Shown here: positions 20,401 to 35,400 of the stretch, piece by piece
Numbering within the stretch: the stretch's first letter is position 1
How the letters are laid out: the number at the start of each line of letters is the position of its first letter
NCBI GenBank assembly: GCA_002633005.1
Contig: NMRA01000238.1
Location: 498,001 to 562,000, forward strand
Length of the DNA: 64,000 bases
Direction: 5' to 3'
Source of the DNA: Phoronis australis
Taxonomy: Eukaryota; Phoronida; Phoronidae
Program-made: the position numbers and the translations under genes
The notes under the pieces: generated by a model
The model's input: only the letters and a program-made list of their open reading frames with translations
What the model was told of the DNA's origin: nothing
Database searches by the model: none

Positions 20401-23400
20401 CTAATAAATGCTCGTAACTTGAGATCAGCTAATTAATGTATTGTCAGATAGCATTTGCGGGTGTTCTTATGTCACAGCTGATTGTCTGATAAAGTCGTTT
20501 CTTGGTGTTTTTTCTGGTGTGAAATTGGTAATTTTAAAAACTTAACATCAGGCATCCACTGATATTTGTCTAGTTTATCCAACTTTCTCCCATCAGAGTT
20601 GCAGCCCAGAGAACAGCAGTATTATTTTATTGGCATTGGAAGAATTCATAAAGTAATGAAGCAGGGTTTATTTAAAAAAAATTGTCTGTTGCCTCAAATC
20701 TCTGGGTCAATTTTGAAGACTTGGGTTATCAATTAGTGTCTGCTGTTCATGCATTTTGCAGGGTTTTCTTACATTGTTTGCATAGATGTGAAACTCCATT
20801 TTCTTCAAAAGTATTTGACGTTTATTGCGGCATTGTGGGTAGATTTGTTAGGTTAAGTTCAAGAAATGAGCACATGTCATTGGTGAGTTGATTTGGGGAA
20901 AAACAACTGTCATGCATAGTATAATAGTTATGTTTATTAGTTCCTTGTAACTGAACCACTAGTATGCTTACTTATAGACAATTTGGCAGACATCAAGATC
21001 CCATAAGTGTCCTAGTCTTGTGTAAAATGTGTGCACAATGCCGTCTGATCCCTCTCCTTGAGGGGGCGGCATTAGGACAATCACTTAAGTTTATAGAAAC
21101 TGGCAACAAATTTAGAGATTGGTATATGTAGCTCACTAAATCCAGGTGTGCGTATGCATTCACACCTTGGTTGAATTTAGTGGAGCCGAAAATGACATTT
21201 TTGTATAACCTGAGGAAAAATGACTGAACTCTTGAACAAAGACAGTGACCTTATTTTTATAGTGACTATCGTATGACAAACCTGACCAATGTCAAGGCAG
21301 CTGTGAACCAATCTCATTAAAGTTCTGGAAATTCAGGGCCCATGACCAAGTAAGATCAGACTGAAATTGAAAAGTCTAGACTGTAGCTCGGACAATGACC
21401 AAAAGATGTCACTGGACTTCAGCTGATGATACCATTCCTGTTACAAAACACTATACAATTAAGAGGGATTTGAAATGTTGTACCAGTAGTCTTGGTAAGT
21501 GAAACATTAAACTGGATGAATCAAGATTAGTGGAAAGTAAGTGAATATCATTGACTGAGGCCATGCAACCCCATTGACCTTGGACCTTTGACCCCCAAGT
21601 CAGATAATGTCTGGAAAACGGGAATTATCCCAGCAGCTCACGTGAAGTTGCCACTTGGTAGATTTGATTCAATGGGAACACATCTCAAGTTGAGGTCACT
21701 TGATAATATATTCCAAAAGCTGCCATAAGGTTTGTTGAGATATGTCAATTGTGAATTTGGAATGGGTGTTATTCGTCACTTATGAAATGAAACAGAAAAC
21801 AATGTTTTCTTAATTGAATTGTGATTGAGACTGACTTACATTACAGCAAAGATATTTGACTTTTCGGTTTCAGATTGATATAAACTGTTGATAGATGCCT
21901 GTTATAGACTTGTACATATAATATTGCTATTTGGAGGTAGGTTGTCTCTTGTGTGGTGGTGTCAAAGGTTACAAAAACCAAATGTTTACTGGACTTTAAA
22001 AAACAGAGACCAAAGTGTCCCTTACGGCTTTCATCCTTGTCAAATGCCACTGATCACCTTCCAAGTGTTATCATGCCGATGTATTCCTTTTCGTACTTCA
22101 TGTATTATAGTTAAAAGGATACTGAAACCTGTTCGGGTGAATTCAACCAATGTTTGTTCTATCCACCATTGGTTTAAAGCAGGAATCAACTAAAAACTTC
22201 TACGGTAATTACTATCAAAGACTGGATGGTTTTTGGTGGGTGGCCTTTCCATCCAGATGTGTAATTTGTCTAAAGACCCTTTCATACTGACTGAACTCTG
22301 AGTTCCAACATAAACTGCAAAATGACATCAAAGCAAATGAAAGGTGGCACTGTTGTCATGGAAATAATGGCAAGGAATTTCTGATGCATCGCGTGCGGCG
22401 CTAAGATATTATTTTAATGTGACAATTTCTGAACATTTAAATGTGGTAATTGACATAAAACGTTTTTCCAATTCGATTGGTGATTATCTGAGCAAAATAT
22501 AAGCAACTATTAGGGAGGACACTGCTCTTTAGTTGTTGATGATAATAGTAGCCCCTGGCGATAACTTTGATGGGACCGAAGTAGGCCGTTCATACCGCAC
22601 CCCAGCGGCGATGCTCCGCTGTTAAATTCACCTGTTTACTGGGGCGTTAACTTTCGCAGTTAACTTTGATCTAGAACTGAAGTTAATAGTTCAACTCCTC
22701 AAAACATCAACACGTCGATATTAGTATGATATGGCCCTAACAAGCAAAACTTCTGCTTGGTCATTTAGCAGATGATGTAAGGAGTTTTCAAAATTTGCTC
22801 CAAACATTGGAGGATAGGTGAGGGTTATGGAGCATTACTTTGTTTTAGAGAGCTGGATGGAAAAGCCATTGTTTATGAATATCTGTTAACTGACCAAAAT
22901 GGGGTTTATTAACCTTTTAAACAGTTAAACTTAAAGAAAACCAGAGTAAAGAATCCCTTTTTAGTTATTTAAAAAATAAAGACTTCTCCGATTACAAACA
23001 GATTATTGTATTAAGTCCCATGTGAGAACCATTAGTGATATTTAAGGTAACGCCCATTTAAGGTTATCTTAACCAAATTGGTTTTTGATTTCTGATAATG
23101 TCATCATGCAAGGTTGAGACTATGTTAAGAAAAGTTTAGGCTTACAAATCAGCACCTTTGTGTTGTTTCATATGAAAGTGTGCAGCTAACATATTCAGTT
23201 TGACCTGATTAATTAGTATGGTAAACATTGTACAGTTTGGGACCAGTCTATAGAATTTGGAACAGCAAAATTTTAAGCTGAAACTGATTTTCTTGATTCT
23301 GAATATTGAAAACAGGCAATTTTTGTTTGAAAAGTACGGATGAGTCATTCTTTTACCATTGACCCTAACTAACTCACAAATGACATATTTTGCCAAGCCA

Positions 23401-26400
23401 ATTTTATGATGAGTTTGCTTAAAAAAATCTGAAAAATCAGGTCAGCTACTGATACTTCATCTTGTCCAAATACATGCATCTGTCATGAAACATCATTTCT
23501 GTGTAAAGAAGTTTAAAGTGCCCTTGAGCTCCTTAGATTAATTTTGTGATAATCTGTTTCCTGGACAACGAGCTGGTATTGCAAATATCAGCTACTTTTT
23601 TTAGTTTTATTATGTCTAGATAGATCTTGGGGCTGTTGTTTAGTGAAATGTGTTGACTGATAATATGTCCCAAAGTGGTGTTTAAGTGGAAATAAAATGC
23701 CAGAATTATGTAGTAAATTATACTAAGGTCATCCGTCCTAAGAGGAGATACTGTACTTTATCCCATACGCGTTGAATCTGTTGAGGGAAATACGGCCATG
23801 TAATAAAGTTTTCCGTATTCACCTACCGCGCTACTTCAACAGTGACCAATGACGTGGAAAGTTCAAAATGTAGGTCAATGTCGACTCGACGTCTTCAGCC
23901 GGTTCGATACTCAATCTTTCTGAATATAGTTTAAAGTAATACAGTTGCAGCAGTGTAACTAACACTCGACATGCAACCAGGCCCTAAACGTAAAATCTGG
24001 AACAAAACTGTTAATTGTAAGACACTTATGTCTCAGTTTTCAATTGCTGAATACTATATCGTCTGCAACTCAGGCGCCGATTCCTAGGAAACTAAAATAT
24101 CAAATATTGTTGTTTTTTAAGTAGTTCCAGGAGATGTTACAAGTTCACTGCACAGATGCCGTTGTTTTCATCTTTGTAACCTCTTTTCAAGAAATAAATC
24201 GTTACTTTTAAAACTGTTTCCTTTACAAGAGTAAACTTGCAACCTAACGCGCAAGTACATACATATAGGATGTGATCCGCCATGTGAACAGTCTGGGTGA
24301 AGTATTTGAAAAATCTGCCGAAAAAATATAAGAAACTTGGGAATTCGAAGCGCATGGGATAAATACAAAACGTACCTCGATTGGCGTACATGAAGTAACA
24401 TCCCACGAGACATTATTCCGCATATCGAACTCTACTTTCGGTCTCGGTCGATATGCAGAATAAGGTCAAGTGGGATATTACTTCATGTACGCCACTCTCG
24501 GTTCCTTTTTGTTTATATATTTTTGGCGAGGGTGTAGCTGAAAAATTCAGTGAAAAGCAAGACCCATAAAATTTCATCCTTTTGTAAGTTATAATGCCAG
24601 AAACACCACCCCTTTGAAAGCCAGGGTTAATTCCTTAAATCTAAAAGGATCAGAAGATTGGTAACACCGACGCTTCGATTAATGGGAACACTTAACTTCG
24701 GTCTATACTCTCGAATTGAAGTTAACAGCACCAGTTAAGTCTGGAATAACGAGGTGGATTTAACATCAAAGTGTTGATGAATCGCAACAATCGGAATACT
24801 GAACTTCGATGCCGTCAGAGTTATCAGCAGGGGTTGCTGTGTTTGGCTGACACCGGCGGTGACTGGTTAATATTTGTTAGTATGTTGTTCTAATACTTAT
24901 TATTTTGGCACTACATGCAGTCTGTTTCATTTTATGCAGGTCTTTGATGGATTGTTTACATTTACAAAATGTAAGTGTAATCAAAGCGAGTTCATGCCAT
25001 GTGCATACCGCCTTTGTTGGGATCAGCCATTATTAGCCTAATCACGAGTAAAGTATTTTTAACGTAATCTTCTAGTACATCCTCATCATCCCAACACTGC
25101 AACCGTTGGCTGCCTTGTAAAGCAGACATTGTAGTTTCCTTTTGGGGAGAGGTCCTTGCTATTTTAGATGGTAAGGACAGAAAACTGCAGGCAAATGACC
25201 AAAGGCACCACCTTGTGATAACTTCGGTTGACTCAGAAGCTGATGGGAACACTAAAGCTTAACTTTGCGGTTAACCACAGTTAACATTAAAGCTATGATA
25301 GCAGCAGAGTTAACTGTGTTGGAAAGGGCTTGTAAGCTTCCTTTGACTGCTGACTCATAAGTCAGAAATACTTTGTCAAAACTAAGTGCATATTCTGCAG
25401 CCAAAAATTGAAAAATATAGATGAGGTTAAAAAGTGGTTGTGGATTTGTGTAGTTGAAAAAGAAACATTTTGCAGAGTGCGAGCTCCCTAAGGCAACCCT
25501 TTTGCTGTAAATTTTGTTGAAATGAAAGTCTTTTGTAATGAAATTTCCATCAGCTACACATGCCGCATGGGAGTACCCTTGTTATCTTACTGTAGGCCGG
25601 AACTACATAAGGTGTGTAGAGCTGCAGGTGCATATTATCATTTGGATCCTTTTACTATCCCAGTTGTGCTTTCAGTTATTAGGAACATATGTTGAACAAG
25701 GTCAGTTGATACCTTTGGATCTAGGATGTCGTACTGATCGTCCCACTTGAACCATCTTAGGCAAAAATGTCGCGTAAGCCCTAAAACGATATACAATTTT
25801 GGCTTTTGTCTTATTCATGGGTGACGTGCAACCTGGGCTTGCTCTTAATGTGCTCGTGGACGGGAACAGTTATAACATCACTTTTTTCAAGAATTTCTGT
25901 TTTTTGTTTGAAAGTGTTTTTCTGTTTGATCTGTGCTGGTTTCAAGTGATTAGGCTTTAGTCACTTAGTGCTCTATAGTGATAACCCAGTGACATCAGCT
26001 GTGTGGAGTACAGTGCTCTATAGTGATAACCTCTTTGAAATCAGCTGTGTGGAGTAGGTGATGATGGAGATTTTGTGGGACCCCCTGCAGCTCACCGATG
26101 ATGGGTTTGGTGATTTGAAGCAGTGAGATTTTTGCTAAAGTATTGAGAGGAATATCCAAGTTATTTGCTTACAATTCAGGATTGGCAGTCATCTCTCATG
26201 ACATGCTTCCATATACTCAATAACAGTGTTCTTTTCTTCAGGACATAATTTAGATCTCATGATCTGTATGATTTCTTAGTATAATGCGGGACCCTAAAAG
26301 CATTCAATTTTTGCCAACTTCAGAACATCATATCTCAGAAATGACTGGTCGGATTCAAACAAAAGTTTCAGGTACTACGCTTTGTGCACTGTTCTTTAAA

Positions 26401-29400
26401 ATGCTATAAGGAATATTCCACTTTTTCATGAGGGGCTATCAAAAGTAAGACTTTTATGACTTTTGTGAAGAAAAATTCAACAAAATAATAATTTAGAAAA
26501 CTGTACCAAGTGTTTTATATGATGCAAAAATTTTTAGTGATCCTGTTGATTTGCTATGAATGTACTTCTCTTTCTTACTAAATTTTACTAAAAAGATTTG
26601 GTCCTATGTCCTTGGGAAAGTACCTTATATGTTTTCTGAAAGTAGAAATTTTGTAGATTACAATTTTTGACTTTGTACTGGTCTGTCATTAGTATGGTCT
26701 GTTTTTATCAAGCTGTTTTCAGACAGCTGTTAGATATGCTGGTGTACTTCAAGATACGCTGCTGTCCTTCAAGATATGCAGTCCATTAATAAATCACCTT
26801 AATGAGAACCCATGGCCTTTTGTAGGCAGCTTTCTGCAGCATGCACTTTTGAGAAAAATCAATAGTCATGTGTTCTGAATGTAGATGAAATTAACGAAAG
26901 TATTAAGAGACTCGGTGAATTGTACGTCTTAGCAAAAAGGTAAGTAGTATCAGCACGTTAAATGAAACTTGTACGCCAAGTAACTAGCTAGAAACATCAT
27001 TTTGAGGTATCCATTCAATTTCATGTTTCACAAAAGCTTAAACTTTATTACTCTCCAGGAAAAAGAGCATTTCAACAGACAGGATTGATCACTTTTCTTG
27101 ATACGGACAAAATTTGATTTTATATGTCATTTTGATGTTGTTAAATAGAATTGTACATCATATTGTCTGTCTTTCCTGCTCTCGTTGTTGGTAACTATCA
27201 TCGTGACTAAACTGTCTTTTCTTCTGTTGCAGGTTCGGAATCCCCCCATTCGCCTTCAGTTACCCAACCCCGTATCAAGTTCCCCAAACACAGATTCACG
27301 CCCATAGATGACAAATTCCAAGAGATCGCCAACAACATCATCCGTCGTCAGTCGGCAATGAATTCCTGGACAACACGGGAAGATGAAGTGGGGGGCGAGA
27401 CAGCCCCCTACGAGATGCCAATATACCCCATTGAGGAGATTGATAGGAAGACGAAAATTGTCCGGCAGATGAGTAAAAAGTAGGTATTGCTTCAAAAGCC
27501 AGAATTTTTGTCAGAAGTTTTCTGCCAGAGAATTGTTTAATGATAGCATAGCAGGAGACTTTCAATTCATATTCTATTTTACTGATGACTGCTAGAAAGG
27601 GCATTTATTAGGTCATTTTTAACCGATACAAGTAAACAACCAACCTAATGAATCTATAGCTGAGGTTGTTCCTTCAAAATGATTTGTTGAACTTTTTTAA
27701 AATGCCACAGTAAACTGTATTAAATGTTAAACGCCATCAAAATTATATAGCTACTGTTTGAATTAACCCTTTAATCACCATTTTCTAATTGAAGGCCTCT
27801 GCATAACCACACAGAGTAAGTTATTCGTTGTCTGTTTAAATAATGAAGAATAAACAAGTCTGCCTAGTCAGTAGTGCATGGGGAATGTTAACCACTGTCT
27901 GTGCTGCTGTCAGCTGCTGTCTAGTGCCATACTGCTCTCTATTGGTTTAGTATCCAAACCCATATCTGGAAAAATGTCAAAGGGAAATGATAATGGACTC
28001 TTCACAGATTTGTGTAGATGAAGGCATGTTCTGTATGAATTAAACTATCATGCTTGTGTAGCTGAATTAAGGTCCGATATCAATTAAACTGACCAAGTGC
28101 ATCGCTTAGAATGTTTTCTTTGATAACGACAAGCCCATCAACCGCAAGTGGCATTGGTTTAGGAAGGTGGAGTGAATTGTCTTGTTGGGGTCTAGTGCTG
28201 CTGATTCAATTTCTGTCCACTGTGTCCACTTTGCACTGGAGGCTCTCCTTCGTGGGGCATCATTTAGTGACATATCGTAACTGACCATCTGGACACTACA
28301 GCTTTGTGGGTGCTGTCCGTGGGGCACTGGAGGACGCTAGTCGCTATTGGAATGACTGAGACAGGTGGCGGATTTAGTTGAGACCTTGGGAAATGGGTGC
28401 TCTTTGTTTGTATTAATAGATACGTTTACAAGTCTTTTTTAAGGAGTTGATTTATCCACATTATTTTGAAAACGCTTTGCCCAGTCACACATTGTGTGTC
28501 ATAAAAGAGATAAGCATACCTGCAGCTGACGTAGCAAGTAGAACTACTCTCGTTTGTCACATTGGCGTAGACTCACAGTTGAACTGTGGTTTTCTGTTGA
28601 CCCCAGACCGTCCGGAGTTGCACCATATACCAACTCTGGACAGTCTCTCGCTACGATTTAGCGTTATGTAGTGAAATGCAAACAGCTTTTAAAATGTTCT
28701 TGTGAAATAAGGAATCACAAAATACTCTTATCACCATACAACACTTATCTGTTGACAGGAAAGTGGATATTTAATCGGTTGTTTTATCTTTTTAAAATGA
28801 TCGCACATGTCCTGTTTATTGAGTTGGTTCTCATTTGACAAACTGCGTTAAATGTACTATGCACTATATAGTTTTGATGTTGCATACTGTAGTTCGATGT
28901 CAATGTGTTTGTTTATGTTGCGTAGCAACTGACAATATATTTTTTGTGACAAGCAGACCAGCACTTTCTGTACAGTAGTTAGCGCCTCTGGTGATAAGAC
29001 TGTGTCCATGCACATTACATCATCATTGAGGGTACTTTTTCCATGTAGACTTTGATTTTATAAAATGAATGAAGATTTTGTTTGACATATGGTCAAATTA
29101 TCTACTAATGGTGATTTTTACGATTTGCGTGTTACGGGAGTACACGCTCGTCAATGCGAAAAGAAAATGTAAAATATGGAGCAGATATTCGCCGTTTTTT
29201 TTCTTTCGTTGTCATACCTGTTGACAACCTCATGTTCGGCTGTTCACCCGGTATTCCCCACGATCCGTTTTGCAAACTCACACATCATAATCATCAATGC
29301 AAGGCACCCCTACCAGGGTATAGGCCACGAATCAGAGATTTCCATTTTGTTCTGTCCTGGGCGATTCCTTCTAGCTGTCTCCACGAGTATCCTAACCCCT

Positions 29401-32400
29401 CCATGTCGTCGGTGATGCATCTTCTCCAGGTCATTCGTGGTCTGCCTCCCTCTGAATAATTACCATTTATGCATAGGGTTAAATGGCAGTGAAGCTCCCA
29501 CGAGTCTGGGTGCTTACCCGCTGATCCACAGAGTAGTCGACCTGGTCACCCTTGCTCTTTGAAATTGAAGTGCGCAGACTAAAAGTTCAGTGGATTTCCC
29601 AATACCGTAAGGCAAGTTGCTGACAATAAAGCTAAAGCTTCCCTGTCTAACCAACATGTGTATTCAAGTATCTAAGTACGCAATGTGAAATTGAGAGAAA
29701 ATATATGATGAAATTTTCCATGACTCACCTGCTATACCAATGTCATCAAAGCCCATAGTTGAAGATGCAAATAACACAAGTCTAAGCACAAAATCCCGCA
29801 GGACAACGTGGGTTTCTTACTAACGTGATTTTGTAAATGTATTCACCAAGAACTAATCTAAGGTTAACGGAACCGTTGTTGGCGAAATCTACTGTGCTTA
29901 ATCGGCGTTTTTGATCGGCATTTGGCGATTCGCTGCAGTATCTTATCGCTATTTTGGCATTTACTGTCACCATTGATGATGAAAAATGGGACTGTTCGAG
30001 CCCTGTATACAGCTTATTGTTCAATGCGACTTGCCTTTGGTGACTAAAACAAGAACTTCGGTTTTAACAGTTGAAACTCTTAGTGTGAACAATAGCAGTT
30101 AATTATAACTGGGGAAAACTTAATAATAAACTGAATAAGATTTACCTTATTCGCCCTAATAAGTGCCCCTGCCCCTATAAGCGCCCCCCACACGTTTTCA
30201 GACTTTGCTAAAATAAGTGCCCAGTCCACGAACGCTGTGTACATGCGAAAAATGCCTTACCTACAGTTCTAAAATTCTATAGTAACATCTTCAATTTATC
30301 ACTAAGATCTGACAATCCTGAAAAAATCATTGTGCACGGAATTTGTAGACCACGAGCCTAGCTGCTATGTCGGTCTTTAGCCGTGACTATACACTTCAAC
30401 CTTTTGCCATGCTTCAAAAAGAACACAAGCACGAATCGAAGACTAATAAAAACTTGACCTTTGTTCAGTTAAAAGCACGTGGCCAGGAAGCACGTGCTAC
30501 ATTCAAGTACCTGTGATCGAAGATTAGTCTTCGGGAACTATCTATTCATGAAACGAGTAGCATAGCATTGGCCAGAAATAAGTACTGGCACTTATTTCCG
30601 AAAGTTGCTAATACCGTAACAAACGTTTGCGTTATTTTTAGGGGGGAATTATTAAATTAGTCGTAATTGGTGGTTTTTTAAGTCAAAATGACCCACTGAC
30701 AGTGAACACTTCTGCACCCTTACACACCCCCGAATCTCCTGAAAAATAACTGTTAGACTGTCACACATCCAGTCATCCGGTGACTCAATGACATCGTCTT
30801 ATCAAGACAATTCTTGAACGTTTTTTAGCAGATGACATCAACGAGTGCTATATAAAACACGTTCTGCTTTACTGCTTGTGTTAATTTCCTTAGTTACAAT
30901 GCACACCTAGATGGTTAAGTCGCGTTTATTCTGGCAAATCAACTCTGATGACACGCACACGCTCGCTCACTCACACAATACGAAAACAAACTTCAAAACA
31001 AACATCACGTGACAACAACGCGTGTTTGTCCAGAGATTTTTCTCGTGTTGCGGAGTACGATCTAGCACAGATTTGGACTTAATATGCAGTTAATATCAAC
31101 TCCACAGGAACTTAAAAATGTTAGGGACGCTATTTTGAAAACTTAAGGAGGACGTCAGGTAATTTGTTGAGTCAAAACTATATTTTTACTCAAGAATTCA
31201 AGTTGACCTATCGGCGATCGCTAGGCAGCGACGCATCAGTCAGCGAGTTTTCGCACTGGGATGTTCTGAAAAATGCTTGTAATTTAACAACAAAGTTTGA
31301 TAACAATGCACAGCAATTTTGTAGAAACTCTGTCATAGGTTACAAATGCGTCACAGAGCGTAAATTTGATGAATTCTAGCTTATGATTACACCTGTTTCG
31401 GAGACCGGGTTTCAACCACTTTTGGGCTATAATAAGCGCGCCCCTCCTGAAGCGAATTTTTTAAGCGCCCTGACCGCCTAGTAGGGCAAATGCGGTAGTT
31501 GGTGTTTTTACTGTATTAGTCAATCTTCCTTCCTGTTTTCTGATCTCAGCGTTGCCTCAGCCCTGCACAGAAGGTAGGAGTGTTTGGTTGGAAGTTGTGT
31601 TAGGTTCGCCTAAGAAGAGACTGTTCACACCAAAGCAGTTACAAATTTTAAACGCTGTTTAAAAGTTGTAACTCTAGTGTGAACAGTTTAAAACTGATTG
31701 TTGAAATTTTGATTATTGGGTAGCTAAGCAAGTGGTTATAAAGGATAATTCAATGCTATTGACCAATAGCGACAAAACTAGGAACCTGGGTTGTAACAAC
31801 TACAAGTCTTTGTGAGTGGTACAACTTAAAAAGTTTTAAATACAGCAAAGAAATAACTTGGTTTAGTTGGTGTGAATGCAGCTTAAGTTCAGACTGATGT
31901 TGTTTCATGGACTACGGAAAAATTTCATCAGTTTTGGACGCAATGTGGCAGAAATAAATCCTCATTTTCAAGCTCTACCATAGCTACTGTGTTTTGAGAA
32001 TCTGTAGGCATTCACTACAATGTTTGAAGCCTTTATAAAATGAACATTTTTCGTTATTCAATTTTTGTGAGAAGTTGGTGAGATATTACGATAACAAACT
32101 TACAATGATGGTACCACAGGCTTTCTTGTTCGGTCTGCTTTGTATGTGTACCCAATGTGACATTCCTAGAAACCTTGTGGTCAAAATTTTAAGTTGGCCT
32201 TGTTCACTGGCCAACTAAACTGTGTTTTATTCCTGTGGTAAATTGTTAATGTTCAGTTTGTTTCAATTATGCCTGTAACATTTTTGGTGCTTCTGTTAGC
32301 TATAATTTTACCCTAATTTTTGTTTTGTTTTGCTTTTGTACTCAATCCATCTTAAGTGCGTTGGGAAATTAGTTGAGCTCTGTTGTCACCAATCATGTAG

Positions 32401-35400
32401 TTGGGCCATTGTCAACATCAAAATTAGATATGGAATCTTGTAACGGGACTGGAGATTTGTGGGGGCCATATCATCAACACTAATGCACAGCTCCACACTC
32501 TTGACAGAGATAAGACACTTTGCCCAGGAGTACTGTGACTTTCAGCTGATTGAGTACTGGAAGGTGTTAATCCTGGGTTGCTCCACTGTCCCGATTCAAA
32601 GTTCCTTCCTGTTAGTTATCAGCAGTTTAGCTGATACACTGTCTTTTACTATAATGCTGGCTCTATTTCACTTTGACTATACAGTTATCCTGATTGTTGC
32701 CTTAAACCTCAGCTAAATGAAATTGATATTGCTATAGCAACCGAGGTGTTTCCAAGGCAATTTAGTGGAATAAAAAATAATGGATTTTGTCTAACTATTT
32801 ATTGGTTGCAATGTTTCATCATTTTGTGATAGCTGGTTAGAATCATTTTGTTGAATTATCAAAAGTGTAGATATTTGGAACAAATTTTCCTTGTGGTGTT
32901 TTCAATCATTGATGAGGGGTAATATTTGTTAAGTTGCAATTGAGAGAGAAGTTGAGAGATATTTTCTAAAATACTTCAATGTCATGTGGAGTCCTTGCTT
33001 TGTTAGACATGGTGGTTAGATGACTCAAGTCTAGACAATACTTGGACATGTACTCGGGACATGACTTTCATGGTGTTTTCACACAGATCTGAGTTACTAA
33101 CTTGTATCAAAAGTTGTTTTGAGATATTTAGAGAGTACCATGCTAGTTATGGATTAAAACTTTCTTAATCTCTACTTTTGTGTAGACATTTGACAAAATA
33201 GAATTTTTCTTATGTGAACAATTATGTGAGTGGTAACTTTTGGTTGAGTTTACATTATGTGCAGCAAGGAAATCAGATGTTAAGTATAAAAATGACAATA
33301 TTTGCAATTATTTTTGTGCAAAATAAGTGAAGAATTGCTGCAGGTGATTAAGCCCATGTGTATACCTCTGATGACTACAAACTCCCTTATGCTCTTAATT
33401 ATTGCTAATTGTGCCTGTTGTGCCGTTATTTATTTAACCAAGAAAGTTTGCTGGAGGTATTCATGTGTCACATTTGTTTCTTTGTCGTCTTAAACACCCT
33501 TCACAATTAGGATTTCTTTAACTTATGTAAGCTGGTAATTGTGCTTGCCCCTGTTGGCTGCCATTATTTCTGACTGCTATTGATCTTGGTAATTAGCACC
33601 ATAGTGTGCTAAGAAGTAATTACAAACTTGCCTACTGATACACTCACAAGTGCTGGAGTGGTTTCTTGTAAAGGAGTGTACACTACTTGTGTTGTGATGT
33701 ACAGCCAACCATCTCTATCCATGTACTATAAGCTGTGCTTCTCCAACAACAGGTTAACCCGAAACTCTCAAAGCGAGTCAGGCGGCCTGGAGGTCCCAGA
33801 GTTCATTTGTCCTCAACCCCCATCGCCAGTCAAATCACCAGGGCAGTGTGAGGCCACCGATAATGTACTGACTTCCTTCCAGAGGGTTTCAATCAGCGGA
33901 GAAGATCATAGTGGGGTAAGCGTTATTAGTTGTCTGTTCTCATGTATTTTATGAAAGCATTTTCAATCAATTCAATAGTGAAATTCATTTTTTGTTATGA
34001 TAACAGTTACCATTTTAAGAACTGACTGCACAAGCTAGTTGTTGAATTCAAGTTGTGCTTCATTATAGTAGTCTCTTGCCAATTTTACGGCGGACACACA
34101 ATGAATTTTGTTTTCTCATTTTCCCTAAGAAAGTATTTCCGAATTAATGGTTTACTGTTTTTAACCTCTATATTACAACTACCAGGAAACAGCATCTTGA
34201 AAATAATGTGGACATTCCTATTAATTTAAGAACCTCCTGAATATTGAAAATGGGACATATTTCAAATTTGTTTTGTCAGAAATTGGTGATATTTCATAAT
34301 AGGCATAGACAGATGTGAAAGGAGTGACGAGTTAGTGCAAACTTTTTTCCGAAGACGTCAGTTTTAAAGAACACTTGCCTTTAAATGTTAGAAGGAGGTG
34401 ATATCCCTAACGTAATTTATAATGTATGGTGACTGTTATTGGACGAAAATAAAGATTTCCTAATGAGTAGTTATTAGTTATATTCAATCTGTAAAATGAC
34501 TTGGAGTTTCAAGAACATTTCATTTCAGTTTGTATTTGATATGTCATTTCAATCACAGTCTTGTTCATATCTAACTCTTCACTACCACGTTATCTAACTC
34601 CTTCACTACCATGGTATCTAACTCCTTCACTACCATGGTATCTAACTCCTTCATTACCATGGTATACAAGTTTTTCAATGTCATGGTATCTAACTCCTTC
34701 ATTACCACGGTATCTAACTCCTTCACTACCATCTAACTCCTTTACTATCATGGGTGGGTGTATTCAGAGATCTTAGATGCTGAAACAAATAAAACAAGAA
34801 ACATTTTTTTCATACGTCAACTTTTTCTGAGTAATACAATAACATATGCCTGTTGCTAGTCTTGACTTTCCCCTGTATCGTATAGTATGTGTGTTCGTGG
34901 AAATTAGGAAAAGTCTGAATGAATTTTTCTTGTTTTCAATTGCATATTCATGCCATTCAGGTACCTTATGAAGATCTGAAGGAAGCGGCAGAAAGCCTGG
35001 TGAAAGCCTTGATGTTACGAGAGAAGTACATGTCTATAGCACTCCAGTCGTTTGAGAAGATCACGTCCAGGTTTCTGCAATCTGTCGAAAACGGGAAACC
35101 AGTAGCTGCTGAATTTGAAATTCGTGAGAAGAAAAGCACTCTGGGTAATTTTAGCAGCTTCGATTTTGTCTTTTATTCTTTTATTTCCATTTAGCCTTTT
35201 TTAGTTTTCAATAAACAGGTTTTGCTTTAAGCTCTAAGTTTCAGTGTTGTGGATCGACATGTTGTTTTTATTTTTTATTTTTTTCTAATTTAGAACATTT
35301 TCTCAAACTATTATGTGTCTCTTTTAAGTGATGCAGTATGTTGAATTTTTCATCTGTAAAAATTATTTATTTAATGGGTAATAAACCAGTTTAAATTAAT

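Larger units (their letters stand above)
14448..27232 (+). other. AMPD2 intron 1
   Basis: A 12.8-kb intron, longest in the window. It holds the second copy of the dispersed repeat (14862), a TIR element with a tRNA-like insert (16017-16781), foldback elements at 18681, 20075 and 24374, a small hairpin at 21131, and a related repeat pair at 22.5 and 24.7 kb. An alternative first exon could exist here, but none was recognised. Confidence 0.6.
27480..33752 (+). other. AMPD2 intron 2
   Basis: A 6.3-kb intron containing the LINE tail (minus) at 29294-29455 and one copy of the TA-flanked TIR element (30145-31495). A short hairpin lies at about 28609-28640. No additional exon is recognised. Confidence 0.6.

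Noticed and set aside
29154-29459. Plus-strand frames of 79-101 codons
   Set aside because: They are antisense shadows of the LINE C-terminal fragment, which reads convincingly on the minus strand.
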